This document shows positions 45,844-56,984 of a stretch of 64,000 nucleotides of DNA, piece after piece (positions within the stretch are counted from its first letter, which is position 1; each line of letters opens with the position of its first letter). The notes below the pieces were generated by a model. That model did not search any database. It was not told the origin of the DNA and worked only from the letters and a program-made list of their open reading frames with translations. This DNA is from Eurosta solidaginis (taxonomy: Eukaryota > Arthropoda > Insecta > Diptera > Tephritidae), in NCBI RefSeq assembly GCF_040869045.1, contig NC_090324.1, positions 60,541,346 through 60,605,345 of the forward strand, written 5' to 3'. A program made the translations under genes and the position numbers.

Positions 45844-46854
45844 TCAGGGCTCCCGTAATGCTAAGCATCGATAGTCTGCATACCCCTCTAATTTTTTGAG
45901 GTATGTTGTTTTTTGTGTGGCTTTCCACAAAACAAGAACTCCGTAGTATAGAATAGGGCTTACAATCGCTGTAAAAACCCAATGAGAAAGAGAGGGCGAT
46001 AAGCCCCACGTACACCCCAGCATTCCTTTACATGCATAGAGTGCCGTTGAGGCCTTCTTCACCCTCTCGTCCACGTTGAGCTTCCATGACAGCTTACTGT
46101 CTAGGATTATTCCTAAATATTTTGTGCAAGGTTTCTCCTGTAAGGTCACCCCTCCTAAATTAGGCCTGGTCCAATTTGGGACCTTGTACCTCTTTGTAAA
46201 CAAGACCATATCCGTCTTCTCCGCATTGACTTTCAACCCGACATTAGATGCCCAGGTATGAATATCGCGAAGCGCCCGATCCATCGAAGAACTAATCGTT
46301 GGAAGGCACTTTCCACTTATGAAAATTGCAACGTCATCTGCGTAAGCCGTAAGTTTTACGGGTCCCTCATCGAATTGCCTGAGCAGTTGGTTGATGACTA
46401 GCATCCTCAGCAGAGGTGATAGCACCCCTCCCTGCGGCGTGCCCCTGTCCACTGATTTCGTGTCCTCGTACAATCCCCATTGTGATGAAATCTTTCTGCA
46501 ATTTAACATGCAGCCGATCCATCTGATTAAGGCAGGATGTACTTTAATGTATTTAAGACGATCCATAATCGCCCATTTTGCAACATTATTGAAAGCCCCG
46601 GCAATGTCCAAGAAGACTCCTAGAGCATACTCCTTATATTCCAGGGAATTCTCTATGCTTATTACCACCCTATGCAATGCGGTGTCTACCGACTTGCCTT
46701 TGGTGAACGCATGCTGTGTTGTGGAGAGCAGCTTTTCATCCAAGTTGGACTTTATGTCCACTCGATCTTGGTATCGGTCAAGAAGCCCGGCACTACTAGC
46801 TCCGTGATCGAAGTGTGAGTGATGTCTGCTCGCTCCTCTAAACCGTCTCCTCAT
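45844..46854 (-). pseudogene. Non-LTR reverse transcriptase
   Basis: A 336-codon frame keeps STTQHAFTKGKSVDTALHRV, GVFLDIAGAFNNVAKWAIMD (first catalytic Asp), DRGTPQGGVLSPLL, LTAYADDVAIFI (catalytic pair) and CTKYLGIILDSKLSWKLNVD. This is the longest intact piece of ORF2 and the best guide to its clade. The frame ends at 45844 by a shift toward RNase H. A decayed linker at 46938-47171 (KPPWWSNELSLLRRQVKEMF) precedes it. Confidence 0.85.
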
Positions 46855-46937
46855 GGGAAATGTGTATCGAGAAGCACCTCAACTATGTTTTCCCTTTGCT
46901 AGGACTTTTTTCAACCGTGCTGTTTCGCTCGAGCACC

Positions 46938-47171
46938 CTATGTCCGTACAGACACTTTTCCATGAATTCTCTTCGCCCTGGTAATTTCTCGCTTGTAGAT
47001 CCTCAGTAGATGCCTGTACTCGTCCCGACACGCTTCGCTTTCCGCGGTCTTTGCGAGCTTAAACATTTCTTTTACCTGTCTTCTAAGAAGACTCAGCTCA
47101 TTGCTCCACCATGGCGGCTTTGCTTTTCCTATGAATCTTCTTAGAGGGCAAGCTTTGTTATACGCAGTCAT
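46938..47171 (-). pseudogene. Non-LTR ORF2 linker between endonuclease and reverse transcriptase
   Basis: The frame gives KPPWWSNELSLLRRQVKEMF, then AESEACRDEYRHLLRIYKRE, matching the WW....L..LR.....-type linker common in I-group and jockey-group ORF2. It ends shortly before the reverse transcriptase frame. Between 47172 and 47392 the endonuclease end lies in other frames. Confidence 0.65.
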
Positions 47172-47392
47172 AAGCGTCCTTGTTAGGAAATCATTCGACT
47201 CCTCCAGTTCCTCTACATTAGCAACCTCTTTGGGTTGTCCCAGCTTTGTTTCTACATGTTTCTGGAATTTTCTCCAGTTCGTTGACCTAGGGTTTCTAAA
47301 GGTTCCTCCCTTCTCTACCCTCTTTAGGGGGATGTTGAAGCTGATATATGCATGGTCGGAGGAGGATGGTCAAGAACCATCCAATCATCCCT

Positions 47393-47791
47393 TTATATAT
47401 CACGCTCGGAGCTCAATGTAATATCCAGAACATTGCTGGATGTTAGACCAATGTATGTAGGGACATTTCCCCTGTTGGCTATCTGCAAATTGATTTGCAG
47501 GATGTAACAAAACAGAGATTCGCCTCTCTCGTTCGTATCTGCTTTTCCCCACGCATTGTGGTGCGCATTTGCGTCTGCGCATATGACCAACCGCCCTTTG
47601 CGCCCTTCCTCATGTACTAGCCTTTTGCACTCCATCGGTGGGACCTCCGCAGCATAGGCCATGTAGCAGGACGCCAGGCTAAATGCCTGCTTATTCTTTT
47701 GCTCAACGGCCACCGCTACGAGATCCTCAGTGGTGTAATTAGGCAGCATATATGAATGCAGCTGTTTCCTTACCATTACTACAGATCGCAC
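47393..47791 (-). pseudogene. Non-LTR AP-type endonuclease fragment
   Basis: The frame gives EDLVAVAVEQKNKQAFSLAS, then RLVICADANAHHNAWGKADT, which is the conserved D.N.H...WG block of the apurinic endonuclease domain. ILQINLQIANRGNVPTYIGL and SSNVLDITLSSE (the T..G..S..DLT.. block, with changes) follow. The N-terminal part of the domain is damaged upstream. This domain would nick target DNA. Confidence 0.8.
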
Positions 47792-47939
47792 CCGTCCTTC
47801 CGTTTGCGCATATTAAACGCCAAACCCGCGCGCGCTAAGTCCAGAAACCTTTCCTCCCAATGAGAGCCACGGCTTCTGGATCAGCGCCACGTCAAACGAA
47901 CCCTCCGCAAGGGTTAGGAAGAGTTCGCTCGACGCTACT

Positions 47940-48860
47940 TTACTGTGTTGGGGGTTTATCTGTAGGACTCGCAGCACCATTGGGCTGTTTGTCCCCCTCC
48001 AGCACCTTCGTCTTGACGTCGTCGTCCTCCCCTTGCCCTTTTGGTTTAGAGTATTCGAGGCTCCCTTCAGCCTCTCGTGGATGTTGTGCAGGGTGTTCCT
48101 CTGTGCGAGTCACAGCACCATTTAGCGGTTGGTCCTCTTCTAGCACGTTCGTGATGACGTCGGGGACCTCCACCTGTCTTTTTCCCCTTAGGATTTTGAG
48201 GTCCTTTTCGACTTCGCCCACCTCTAGCGTGTTAGGGTTTTTATCCTCGGGACTTCTTTTCCTGAGTCGCATATAAATTTTGCCAGTGCCAAAGGACATT
48301 TTACCAAGCTGCGTGTACAAAATATCCTCCGCCTGCTTGTTTATTCGGAAGATGTAGAACTGACCATCCTCGGTAGGCCGAGATACAGTAAGTACCTTCC
48401 AATCCTGTGTCGGTATGTTCGGATTCTGATTCTGCAGAATTCGCAGTGTATCCTTCGACTTCATCACGCATGGTATCCATACCTTAACTTTTGGTACCGT
48501 GGGGATTTGGGCTTTATCCACCACCTCAAACCGCGCGTTCGTGCCTTGCCTTTGGAGGTTTGGAACCACTGCTTCCAGCCACCGCAAGCTCGCGATGTTG
48601 TCGCACGCTATCATCTTCACACCATTATACCATCCCCCCCCCCCCCCCCAATCAAACGTTGGAAGGGGATTACTTGGTTGTTCCTGCATCATCTTAAGCA
48701 TTAAGCTAATAAGCTCCCTTTCCACAGATCTCCACCTTTCAGTAGTCATTTGTCCGAAAGGACTGCTACGATCAACCAGCACCACAGTCAGTGACTGCTT
48801 TGACACATCACTCATCTTCTCGGGAAAAGCAGGAGTCTTAGTGTTAACTCCCTTTGGCAC
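47940..48860 (-). pseudogene. Non-LTR ORF1, DUF4780-type protein
   Basis: A 306-codon frame has SVERELISLMLKMMQEQPSN, a Gly run, VKMIACDNIASLRWLEAVVP and VPKVKVWIPCVMKSKDTLRI, then TQDWKVLTVSRPTEDGQFYI. These blocks match the DUF4780 domain seen in ORF1 of LOA/R1-type elements. That domain has an RNA-recognition-like fold by family knowledge. A run of 16 C (48634-48649 on the plus strand) codes for the Gly stretch and is prone to length change. The N-terminal part lies in upstream frames. Confidence 0.75.
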
Positions 48861-48885
48861 CTCCGAGAAAGCCGGAGTCTTAGCG

Positions 48886-49719
48886 TTAACTCCCTTTAGC
48901 GTCTCCGAGAAAGCCGGAGCTACCTCCTAGTTCCTTAATTGGAACTTCCCTCTGACTCGCAGCTTTTGAGGTAGTTGCTACCTCGGTATTGGAGCCCATC
49001 TGTCTTACAGCTTTGGGCCTACTTGTCTTGTCTATGCGACTGCCCTGCCTCGCGGCTCTAGCACTGGGTCCTTTATGCCTCTTGAAAGCAGGTTTGTCGC
49101 CTTCCGCCGAACGTTGCCTCTTCATTCTGCCATTCGACGCTTCTTCCTCCTCGTATCAGTTGCAGAACCGAGGGTTTCTCGCAGCAAACCTTTTGAACTG
49201 CCTTCGACCTACTTCTAGCGCTTCATGGTCCCATTCCAAGCGCTCGATCTCCACTTCTGTTGAGTCGACCACTGCTCCCAAGCGTTGTACAATTCTTAGT
49301 GCTGCACGGTACTGCGAGAGAGCTCTTTTACTTCCTCTGCTCCGTACCCTTCTCCACTCATCTACTCCGTTTTCATTTGTGTGCTTCTCCAACACGGAGT
49401 TCATTGAATCAGCACTACTCTCGCTCCCCGAGTCCGACGCATCGCTTAATTCGTATTTGTCGTCCTTGGATTGCGACTCAGTCCTCCTCTTAACATCGTC
49501 CTTATTACAGTCAGGTAATGAGTCGTTCATCTTGGTCGAACGACCACCTGCCCGACAAGGCGGGCTCAGCGGTCCAGTATTATATACGGTAGTGCCCCTT
49601 ACTGTGGTAAGGCCATTAATACTTCCCGAGGTGGCCCGGTATCGGGAAGGCTCCGTTCGAATACAGCCGAATTTATCCCCTGGCTGCAAATCGTCCAATA
49701 GGCACGGTCCGCATAACAC
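48886..49719 (-). pseudogene. Non-LTR ORF1 N-terminal region
   Basis: Two frames (49719-49156 and 49125-48886) read LLDDLQPGDKFGCIRTEPSR, an acidic Ser-rich stretch (ELSDASDSGSESSADSMNSV), and a helical stretch (ALRIVQRLGAVVDSTEVEIE). A Lys/Arg-rich segment (KRQRSAEGDKPAFKRHKGPS) follows. Such charged N-termini are normal for ORF1 of this group. The start at 49719 is uncertain because the 5' region is short. Stops separate the pieces. Confidence 0.6.
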
Positions 49720-49884
49720 CCTGGATTAGGGGGTTGGCAGTTCTTGGTCACCGACATCCCGCTGCCCTCGTATGAGGCGAAACGGCGTCTAACGGCAGTC
49801 CTAAACAGCTCCGCTTCATAGTCGGGCGCTATGGAGTTCGGCTAAGCCCTCACACCAACGAAAAGGTGCCTACCCTAGTGAGGG

Positions 49885-50310
49885 TAACTCTTGCCAATAT
49901 CCGACAATAATTTTGGATCCTCAACGCTCGTATAACGGTCCGAAGTTAGTTACGACGTTGCATACGATGCTTCCGTAATAAGCCTCAAGCGGCCACGCAA
50001 TTAAAGGGAGATTTGCCGACACAACGAGTCAATCCGCCACAACGTGCCTTTCTAGCAACAGGAGTAGACTACACAGGAGCCACAGAGCTAAAAGCATCAA
50101 GGTGTCGGGGTACTACAGTTTATAAAGGATACATCGCGTTGTTCATATGTCTGGCTACAAAAACTGTGCATTTAGAAGCGGTCACAGGTATGACAACCGA
50201 ACATTTCCTATGGGAACTTCAGCGTTTTACATGTCATCGGGGCCTTTGCCGCGACTTGTATAGCGACTTTGGTACAAATTTTGTCCGATCAGATACCCTA
50301 ATGAAGACGA
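49885..50310 (+). pseudogene. BEL-3 integrase, continuation
   Basis: After the right 12-bp duplication (49885-49896), the integrase continues as ANIRQ, a stop, and a decayed CI.C motif. From 50013 a clean frame gives RVNPPQRAFLATGVDYTGAT (first Asp), KGYIALFICLATKTVHLEAV and RDLYSDFGTNFVRSD (second Asp; Asn of DNG is Phe). The similarity ends near 50310, before the Glu block, so the copy is truncated there. Confidence 0.82.
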
Positions 50311-51797
50311 ATTGTTTAGGTCCAATGCCTAACTTTTATCTGATTGACGGCGCCCCTCCCTAACGTTTTAATAATATTTCCAGCCACCCACACTCACGCC
50401 GCATTTGTGTGCATGCATGCACATGCATGCGTTTCATACACATGCACGTGTGTGTGCGGGTTGTCAGCACCCATGCACGTATATGTGGGGGTTGTTGCGT
50501 GTGTGGCTTTTTTCCCCTCCTTAATACCAGAGGACTTTTTCGCGGCTTAGCGGTTGTCCTCAACGGGATAACCGGTCTCTTTTTCGATCGACCGCCAACC
50601 AGCACACATCGCCCAGGATCACCATCGTCCAGTTATACACAAAGGTAATATTGTATCCTCTTTTACATTTCCGCACACTCAAATTAAATATTATTTTATA
50701 ACGAGGAATTCCTCTTTGTGTACTTATTTATTTCTTTTGAGCGAACCATCCACTCCAAGATCGACCCTTGTGCGCCTACCCACTGCCGGTTTACGACGCA
50801 CTCAGGCCGAACATTGGTCCTCCTCACCAGGAACTAAAAGCGCCTCTTTATATATACAGTCCACAACACAGCACATTTGCCTACAACTAAATTTGCACGA
50901 ATTGCCACAAAAAATCATCAAAAGTTTTATTTGTCACAGCATAGTCCAGCAGAACCACCAAAAAGTTGGAAGTGTAATACTATACACGACATTCTCAGCC
51001 GCCGGAGCCACAACCATCACATCAATTTTTCCACAAAAACAACGTAAGTTCATATTTCTTGCCAATTTTTTTTTTTGAGTGTTGTTTTTTGCAAAGTAAA
51101 GAGAAAAATTAAAAATAAAAGTGAAAACAGTGAAGTGATTTAGTGAGCACCAATTTATTTTTCTAATTTCAAAGGTTAAATCAGTCGGTTTGTTAGCCTT
51201 TATTTTCAGTCCTTGTGATTATCTGGTCCATCCCCCCACCAGTGGTAAGGTTTTCCAGACACAACACAAGGAAGAGGGTAACCTAACCTCACTTTCCGCA
51301 CCATACTAAATAGGTTTTTGTTGTTGTTTCTTTTGTACTTCACAAACACGAAATTAAGTTCAATTTAATTAATTAATCCGGTGCTCACTTCACTTTTCAA
51401 ACACTTTTTACACTTTTTTTTTGGCGCTTTTTTTACAATATCGCACGCATTTTTTCACTTCTTCAAAAATACACCCATTATTTGTGGAGGTGGCGAGTGG
51501 TCCCCTTTTGTTGTTGCCGCTGAGACAAAAATTTTTACATTAAATCTTTTGCTGTTTTTCGCTGCTGTGACAAAAAGTCCAAAAATAAATCCTTTTTGTT
51601 GTCCCTGTTGTGACAAAAAAGTCCATAAAATAAACCCTTTTCGTTGTCGCTACCAAGACAAAAAGTCTGCAATAAACAAAATAAATAATAAACTCGAAGT
51701 TCAATAGTTTTTATTTAGGGCTGGGCAGGCATATTAACTCAGAAGAGTTCTATTTTTCTAATCGGAAATTTTCTCGTTAATAAAAGTAAATAAAACA
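50311..51797 (+). other. BEL-4 5' region: candidate LTR, primer site and leader
   Basis: A TG/CA-rich microsatellite lies at 50405-50470. At 50815 TGGTCCTCCTCACCAGGA follows ACAT, similar in form to the BEL-2 arrangement (ACA, one base, TGGTCCT). A 5' LTR may therefore end at about 50813. The long leader that follows is AT-rich and has a good donor (CAACGTAAGT) near 51044. No second LTR is in the window to prove any of this. Small frames here are not genes. Confidence 0.4.
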
Positions 51798-54700
51798 ATG
51801 GAAACCTACATCCGTTTAGCAGAATCAATCGCAGAGTTTGATAAAGATTACAGCCTTATTCCGGAGAGCGACCATAGCAAACACACCCTTGCAATACAGC
51901 AGGAAGGGTTGCGGCTATTGTGGAAGAAGGTAAAGTCTGCGTTTGATTCGCTATTGGGATCTGATGAGGTGTCAGCGGATGACGTTATGGCGATCAGAAA
52001 GAAGCAAAAGGCAGCATACGCAATCTACGTGCGATGTTCAGCATCTATATCTGCTGAGGCAGAAAAATACAAGAAGGATGAAAAGAACGTCAACCCTGAG
52101 CAAGAACCTCATGCGCATAAAATTCGCCTCCCTGCTTGCGACACTGAAGTTTTTAAAGGGGATTATCTGTCTTGGCCAACTTTTCGCGACCTTTTCACGG
52201 CAATTTATATAAACAATTCCAGCTTGAAAGGGGTGGAAAAGTTATTCCATCTCAACAACAAAACGCAGGGCGAAGCAAAAGATATCGTTAAAAAATGCCC
52301 TCTCGCAAATGAAGGTTTCGAGATGGCCTTGAAAAACTTGTGTGAAAGATACGAAAACAAACGTATCTTAGTTAACACACAACTACAAATTTTATTTAAC
52401 TTAAAAAAGGTAGAGAGTGAGTGTGGCAGTTCAATAAAAAAGCTGCAAAATGATATAAATAATTGTATTTCGTCCCTCAAATGCCACAAAATTGACACTT
52501 CCAATTGGGATGCGATCCTGACCTATCTATGCTCAACCAAGTTACCAGAGAGCACGCTGGCTCTTTGGGAGCAAAGTATAGACCATAAAATGGACATATT
52601 CAAGTGGGAGGATATGGATAAATTCCTGTCTAATCGGTTTCAGACACTTGAAACAGTGTCTGGTTTTACAGGGCATGCCACTTCGAAAGTGCAAAAACCA
52701 AACGCGTCGCGACAATCAACGGAAACCCCTACGAAAAGACTTGGTGCTTTTCAAACGAAAGTATCCAAGCAAACAATAAAATCAATTTGTAAAATGTGCA
52801 AATCTACGGAGCACAGATTACGCAACTGTTCACGCTTCTGCGACTTAACCCCAGTAGAAAGGATTAAATTTATAAAATCCACAAGTGGCTGCCTGAATTG
52901 CTTATCCCCAGGACACACCGTGACGAAGTGCACCAGTTCCTACAACTGTTCCAAATGCCACTCTCGTCACCACACGCTCCTGCATGCGGATACATCTCAG
53001 CACACGGCTGTACGCAATCCTTTCAAAGACGCGGATAATAGCCCAACATCTGCGAACCAGAATGTAAAATCCTGTCATTCCAAGTCCAGCACAGGCGTGC
53101 TATTAGGAACTGCTCGCGTATACATTCGCCATAATGGTACCGACTTCTCCGCACGGGCATTAATTGATTCAGGGTCTGAATGTTCCTTTATAACTGAAAG
53201 ACTGAAACGCAGAATCAATTTGCCAGCGAAAAAAATGCATGCCCAAGTTTCAGGCATCACAAATTCGGTGTCAGCCCAGGTGAAAGAAGCATCCAAAATT
53301 GAATTACGTTCACCAGTGGATGCCTGCTTCAGCCTGACTACACCCGTTCTAGTCCTAGCCAAACTCACTGGGAATCTTCCATCCTGCCATATCGACGTCA
53401 TGACTATGCAGGCATTCCCAGACTTGGTTTTGGCAGACAAGAGGTTCTACATCAACGAAGATGTAGACCTCATACTTGGAGGAGACATATATCCCCAAAT
53501 TATACTGAGTGGTCTGAAAAAGAATGTACTAAATACACTTCTGGCCCAAGAGACAGTGTTCGGTTGGATACTAACCGGTCGCATCGAAGCACCGAGTCCA
53601 ACGAAGAGCATCATGTCATTCTACAACGAGGTTGCGTTGGACAACCAATTAAAAGCTTTCTGGGAGGTAGAAAATGTTCCCAAAAACAAAATGCTTAATG
53701 AAGAAGAAAGGTATTGTGAACAATTATTTAAGGACACAACAAAACGTGATGAAAGTGGAAGATATACAGTCTCGCTACCATTCAGGCAGGATTACCCTGA
53801 GAAGATTGCATTAGGACCGTCTCTAAAGCGCGCATGTTCACAATCCTTCAGAAATGAGGGGCGATTACTAAAAAACCAAGAGTTAGGGAAAGAATATGTT
53901 CGGGTGTTATCCGAATACGAAACGCTTGGACATATGAGAAAAATTAAAAATAATGTACCATCCGACGATTCGGATAATTATTTCCTGCCCCAACACGCCG
54001 TTGTGAAGGCGGAAAGTACCACCACCAAGGTGCGCGTCGTCTTCAACGCATCAAGTCCTACAGCAAATGGCATTAGTCTAAACGACATACTCCACCCAGG
54101 GCCAGTACTCCAAGCAGACTTGCATATTTTAATTTTACGTTGGCGACTGTATCGCTTTGTCTTTAATAGTTACATAGAAAAGATGTATAGGCAAATTTGG
54201 GTGACCGATAATCACGCCAAATTTCAAAGAATTGTCCATCGAACATCCCCCAACGAACCCATCAGTCTTTACGAACTAAAGACTGTCACATTTGGTGTAA
54301 ACTGCGCCCTCTACCTCGCGATACGGTCACTTCTACAATTGGCTAATGATGTAGAAAATACCCACCCAATAGCATCGGGTATATTACGCGAAAGTATGTA
54401 TGTCGACGACGTTTTATCTGGAGGGCATACAATAGCGTCAACTATCAAAGCAAGGAACGAGATTCGCGAAGCATTACACTCAGCTGGCTTTCCATTGCGC
54501 AAGTGGACATCCAATTGTGAGGAAGTCCTTCAGGACATCCCCAAAACGGATTTGCTCAGCGAGGACTTCCTAGCGTTTGAAGAGGCTAGCTCGGTGAAGG
54601 CACTCGGAATACGATGGAACGCGCATTCAGACATGTTTTACTTCACCGCAGGAGTTTTAGAGAAGGGCGAGAACATCACCAAACGCGCAATCCTATCCGC

Positions 54701-56984
54701 TATAGCCAAACTTTTCGACCCTTTAGGCTGGCTTGCACCAATGGTCATAGTAGCAAAAATATTAATGCAGAATATTTGGTTAGAAGGCACCGGATGGGAT
54801 GAGCCTGTCTCACCAAATACATTAGAACGGTGGAAAACCTTCACCCAACACTATGGCGAAATAGATAACATACGGATACCGCGGTGGGTAAATTTTTCCC
54901 CGGAAGGCGAAATAGAAATCCACGGCTTCTGTGACGCTTCCGAGAAAGCATATGCTGCAGCGATATATATGCGCGTAAAAAGAGACGATCAGGTTTTCAT
55001 TCACTTACTCTTAGCAAAAACTAGAGTAGCTCCAGTGAAAACCATCACGCTACCACGTTTAGAACTCTGCGGCGCCGTGCTTCTCGCAGAAATGATGGAA
55101 TCAATATTCCGCAATATTCATTTGGGACCCGTAAAAGTTCACCTCTGGACGGATTCAACCATCGTACTCGCATGGATAAGAAAGCCGCCCTGTTCCTGGT
55201 CAACCTTCGTCGCACACCGAATCACTAAGATCATCGATATGGTCGGTAGCAAGGACTGGCTTCACGTGGACTCGGAATCTAATCCAGCGGATCTAGGAAG
55301 CAGAGGACTACTTGCATCAGAGTTGACCAACAATTCGCTGTGGTGGCAGGGACCTTCTTGGCTGCAAGAAGACAATTCCCACTGGCCAGCACAAGAGACC
55401 GAATACAAAACGTCCGTTGAGGAAAAGAGGGCACAAACATATGCCACGACAAGGGTAGATCATGTAGATATTCTCGATCGTTTTTCAAATTTACCGAGGG
55501 CTTTGAAGGTTCTATCCTATGTTAGGAGATTTTATAAACGAACTCACCCAAAAACTAAAGCAATGTTCCACGAAAGGGCGTGCATAATCTCAGCCGATGA
55601 GATTAAGGCAACGACTCAAGCATTAATACGAGTCTGCCAGAAACAATTTTACGGGACAGAATATTTAAAATTAAAAAATAGGGAACCTATCGATCGCAAG
55701 AGTGAAATACTGTCCCTAAATCCATATATCGACAAAGATGATATTATTAGAACAGGGGGGCGTCTAGGGGCGTCAAAAGACATGTCATACAACGAGCGTC
55801 ATCCGATCATCTTGCCTTACAATTGCAGGCTGTCTCGCCTGACAGTTATGATGGCTCATCATGACTCCCTTCATGGCGAGAACCAGCTCATGCTCCGTCT
55901 CATCCGAACCCAATACTGGATACCGAATGTCAAGAGCATGATCAGAGCCATCATCCACAATTGCAAAACCTGCATTATTCACCGAAAGCAGGCACAGTCC
56001 CAAGTTATGGGGACCCTTCCCTGCGAGCGGACTACTTTTACCCGCGCGTTCACCAATACCGGGGTAGACTTTGCAGGGCCTTTCGACATCAAAAGCTACC
56101 GCGGTAGGGGATGTCGACTGTCAAAAGGCTACGTATGCCTTTTCGTCTGTTTTTCCACTAAGGCCATCCATTTAGAAGCCACTAGTGACCTTAGTATCCC
56201 AGGCTTCCTCGCGGCCTTTTCACGTTTTATCGCGAGAAGAGGATGTCCGAAGAACATCTACTCCGACAATGGTACGAACTTTGTCGGAGCTTCCAGATCT
56301 CTACGATCGGAATTCAAAGCCTTCCTGGCAGAAAGCCGAGACAAAAAAGTCTCCAAGTATAGCCGTCAAGCATTAACTTGGCATTTTATTCCCGCTGGCG
56401 CTACACATATGGGCGGCTTGTGGGAAGCGGGAGTGAAGAGCTTCAAAAGCCACTTCAAAAAGATCGCTTCTCTCCACAAATATACTATGGAGGAATTCCA
56501 AACACTTCTGTGCCGGATTGAGGCGTGCCTCAATTCGCGCCCTCTCAGTCCGGGGTCGAATGACCCAACGGACCTGGAACCCCTAACTCCAGGACATTTC
56601 CTAACCGACAGCCACCTGCTGGCTCCACCCGAACCAGATGCCAGTGAGAGCTCTGCCTCGATGATCAACCGATGGCAGAAACTCAAAGCTCTCCATCACA
56701 CTTTCTGCCAACGATGGAAGGTGGAATATCTATCCGAACTTCAAAAACGAGTGAAGTGGAAGCATCCCAAAGAAAATATAAAAGTGGGAGATCTCGCTGT
56801 CCTCAAAGAAGACAACTTATCTCCCAACGAGTGGAGACTCGGTAGAGTCGTCAACGTACACCCCGGTGAAGATAACCGAGTACGTGTAGTCGACCTCTTT
56901 ACCGAGAAGGGTCCAGTCAGACGACCTTTGGTCAAACTGATCCTCCTTCCCAACGGAGGAGACGGATTGCGAGAAGGCCAATAG
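51798..56984 (+). CDS. BEL-4 gag-pol polyprotein, intact frame
   Basis: 1,728 codons without a stop; the ATG at 51798 follows stops in frame and has an ACAATGG context. Order: DUF1759 gag (about 115-290; LPACDTEVFKGDYLSWPTFR), zinc knuckles from about 332 (CKMCKSTEHRLRNC, CLNCLSPGHTVTKC), protease near 456 (LIDSGSECSFI), reverse transcriptase (about 740-950; YVDD at 868-871), RNase H ([18 protein letters not shown]), integrase with H2C2 zinc region near 1355. D,D,E motifs are [16 protein letters not shown] and GGLWEAGVKSFK. A DUF5641-type end is EWRLGRVVNVHPGEDNRVRV. Residue 792 is Tyr (FNSYIEKMYRQI) where BEL-2 has Asp (NGDVEKMY) and BEL-3 has Asp (IADMQKMY). The first catalytic Asp is therefore lost, and the enzyme should be dead despite the open frame. 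Confidence 0.95.
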   Translation: METYIRLAESIAEFDKDYSLIPESDHSKHTLAIQQEGLRLLWKKVKSAFDSLLGSDEVSADDVMAIRKKQKAAYAIYVRCSASISAEAEKYKKDEKNVNPEQEPHAHKIRLPACDTEVFKGDYLSWPTFRDLFTAIYINNSSLKGVEKLFHLNNKTQGEAKDIVKKCPLANEGFEMALKNLCERYENKRILVNTQLQILFNLKKVESECGSSIKKLQNDINNCISSLKCHKIDTSNWDAILTYLCSTKLPESTLALWEQSIDHKMDIFKWEDMDKFLSNRFQTLETVSGFTGHATSKVQKPNASRQSTETPTKRLGAFQTKVSKQTIKSICKMCKSTEHRLRNCSRFCDLTPVERIKFIKSTSGCLNCLSPGHTVTKCTSSYNCSKCHSRHHTLLHADTSQHTAVRNPFKDADNSPTSANQNVKSCHSKSSTGVLLGTARVYIRHNGTDFSARALIDSGSECSFITERLKRRINLPAKKMHAQVSGITNSVSAQVKEASKIELRSPVDACFSLTTPVLVLAKLTGNLPSCHIDVMTMQAFPDLVLADKRFYINEDVDLILGGDIYPQIILSGLKKNVLNTLLAQETVFGWILTGRIEAPSPTKSIMSFYNEVALDNQLKAFWEVENVPKNKMLNEEERYCEQLFKDTTKRDESGRYTVSLPFRQDYPEKIALGPSLKRACSQSFRNEGRLLKNQELGKEYVRVLSEYETLGHMRKIKNNVPSDDSDNYFLPQHAVVKAESTTTKVRVVFNASSPTANGISLNDILHPGPVLQADLHILILRWRLYRFVFNSYIEKMYRQIWVTDNHAKFQRIVHRTSPNEPISLYELKTVTFGVNCALYLAIRSLLQLANDVENTHPIASGILRESMYVDDVLSGGHTIASTIKARNEIREALHSAGFPLRKWTSNCEEVLQDIPKTDLLSEDFLAFEEASSVKALGIRWNAHSDMFYFTAGVLEKGENITKRAILSAIAKLFDPLGWLAPMVIVAKILMQNIWLEGTGWDEPVSPNTLERWKTFTQHYGEIDNIRIPRWVNFSPEGEIEIHGFCDASEKAYAAAIYMRVKRDDQVFIHLLLAKTRVAPVKTITLPRLELCGAVLLAEMMESIFRNIHLGPVKVHLWTDSTIVLAWIRKPPCSWSTFVAHRITKIIDMVGSKDWLHVDSESNPADLGSRGLLASELTNNSLWWQGPSWLQEDNSHWPAQETEYKTSVEEKRAQTYATTRVDHVDILDRFSNLPRALKVLSYVRRFYKRTHPKTKAMFHERACIISADEIKATTQALIRVCQKQFYGTEYLKLKNREPIDRKSEILSLNPYIDKDDIIRTGGRLGASKDMSYNERHPIILPYNCRLSRLTVMMAHHDSLHGENQLMLRLIRTQYWIPNVKSMIRAIIHNCKTCIIHRKQAQSQVMGTLPCERTTFTRAFTNTGVDFAGPFDIKSYRGRGCRLSKGYVCLFVCFSTKAIHLEATSDLSIPGFLAAFSRFIARRGCPKNIYSDNGTNFVGASRSLRSEFKAFLAESRDKKVSKYSRQALTWHFIPAGATHMGGLWEAGVKSFKSHFKKIASLHKYTMEEFQTLLCRIEACLNSRPLSPGSNDPTDLEPLTPGHFLTDSHLLAPPEPDASESSASMINRWQKLKALHHTFCQRWKVEYLSELQKRVKWKHPKENIKVGDLAVLKEDNLSPNEWRLGRVVNVHPGEDNRVRVVDLFTEKGPVRRPLVKLILLPNGGDGLREGQ

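Larger units (their letters stand above)
44631..49884 (-). mobile_element. LOA/I-type non-LTR retrotransposon, nearly full length
   Basis: A 5.25-kb element on the minus strand, flanked by perfect 12-bp duplications. Gene order on the minus strand is ORF1 (DUF4780-type), AP endonuclease, reverse transcriptase, RNase H and a C-terminal cysteine motif. Its 3' end on the minus strand is CCTACCTACC, a short tandem tail in place of poly(A). RNase H, endonuclease and DUF4780 place it in the I group, probably LOA or near R1. Many frameshifts make it inactive. Confidence 0.85.

Noticed and set aside
48491..48930. Plus-strand frames opposite the DUF4780 gene
   Set aside because: They are antisense shadows of the non-LTR ORF1, with translations of C-runs (poly-Pro) and no family signature.
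50344..50648. Frames in the TG/CA-rich stretch
   Set aside because: They translate a microsatellite (Cys/His/Val-rich) and have no homologue I can recall.
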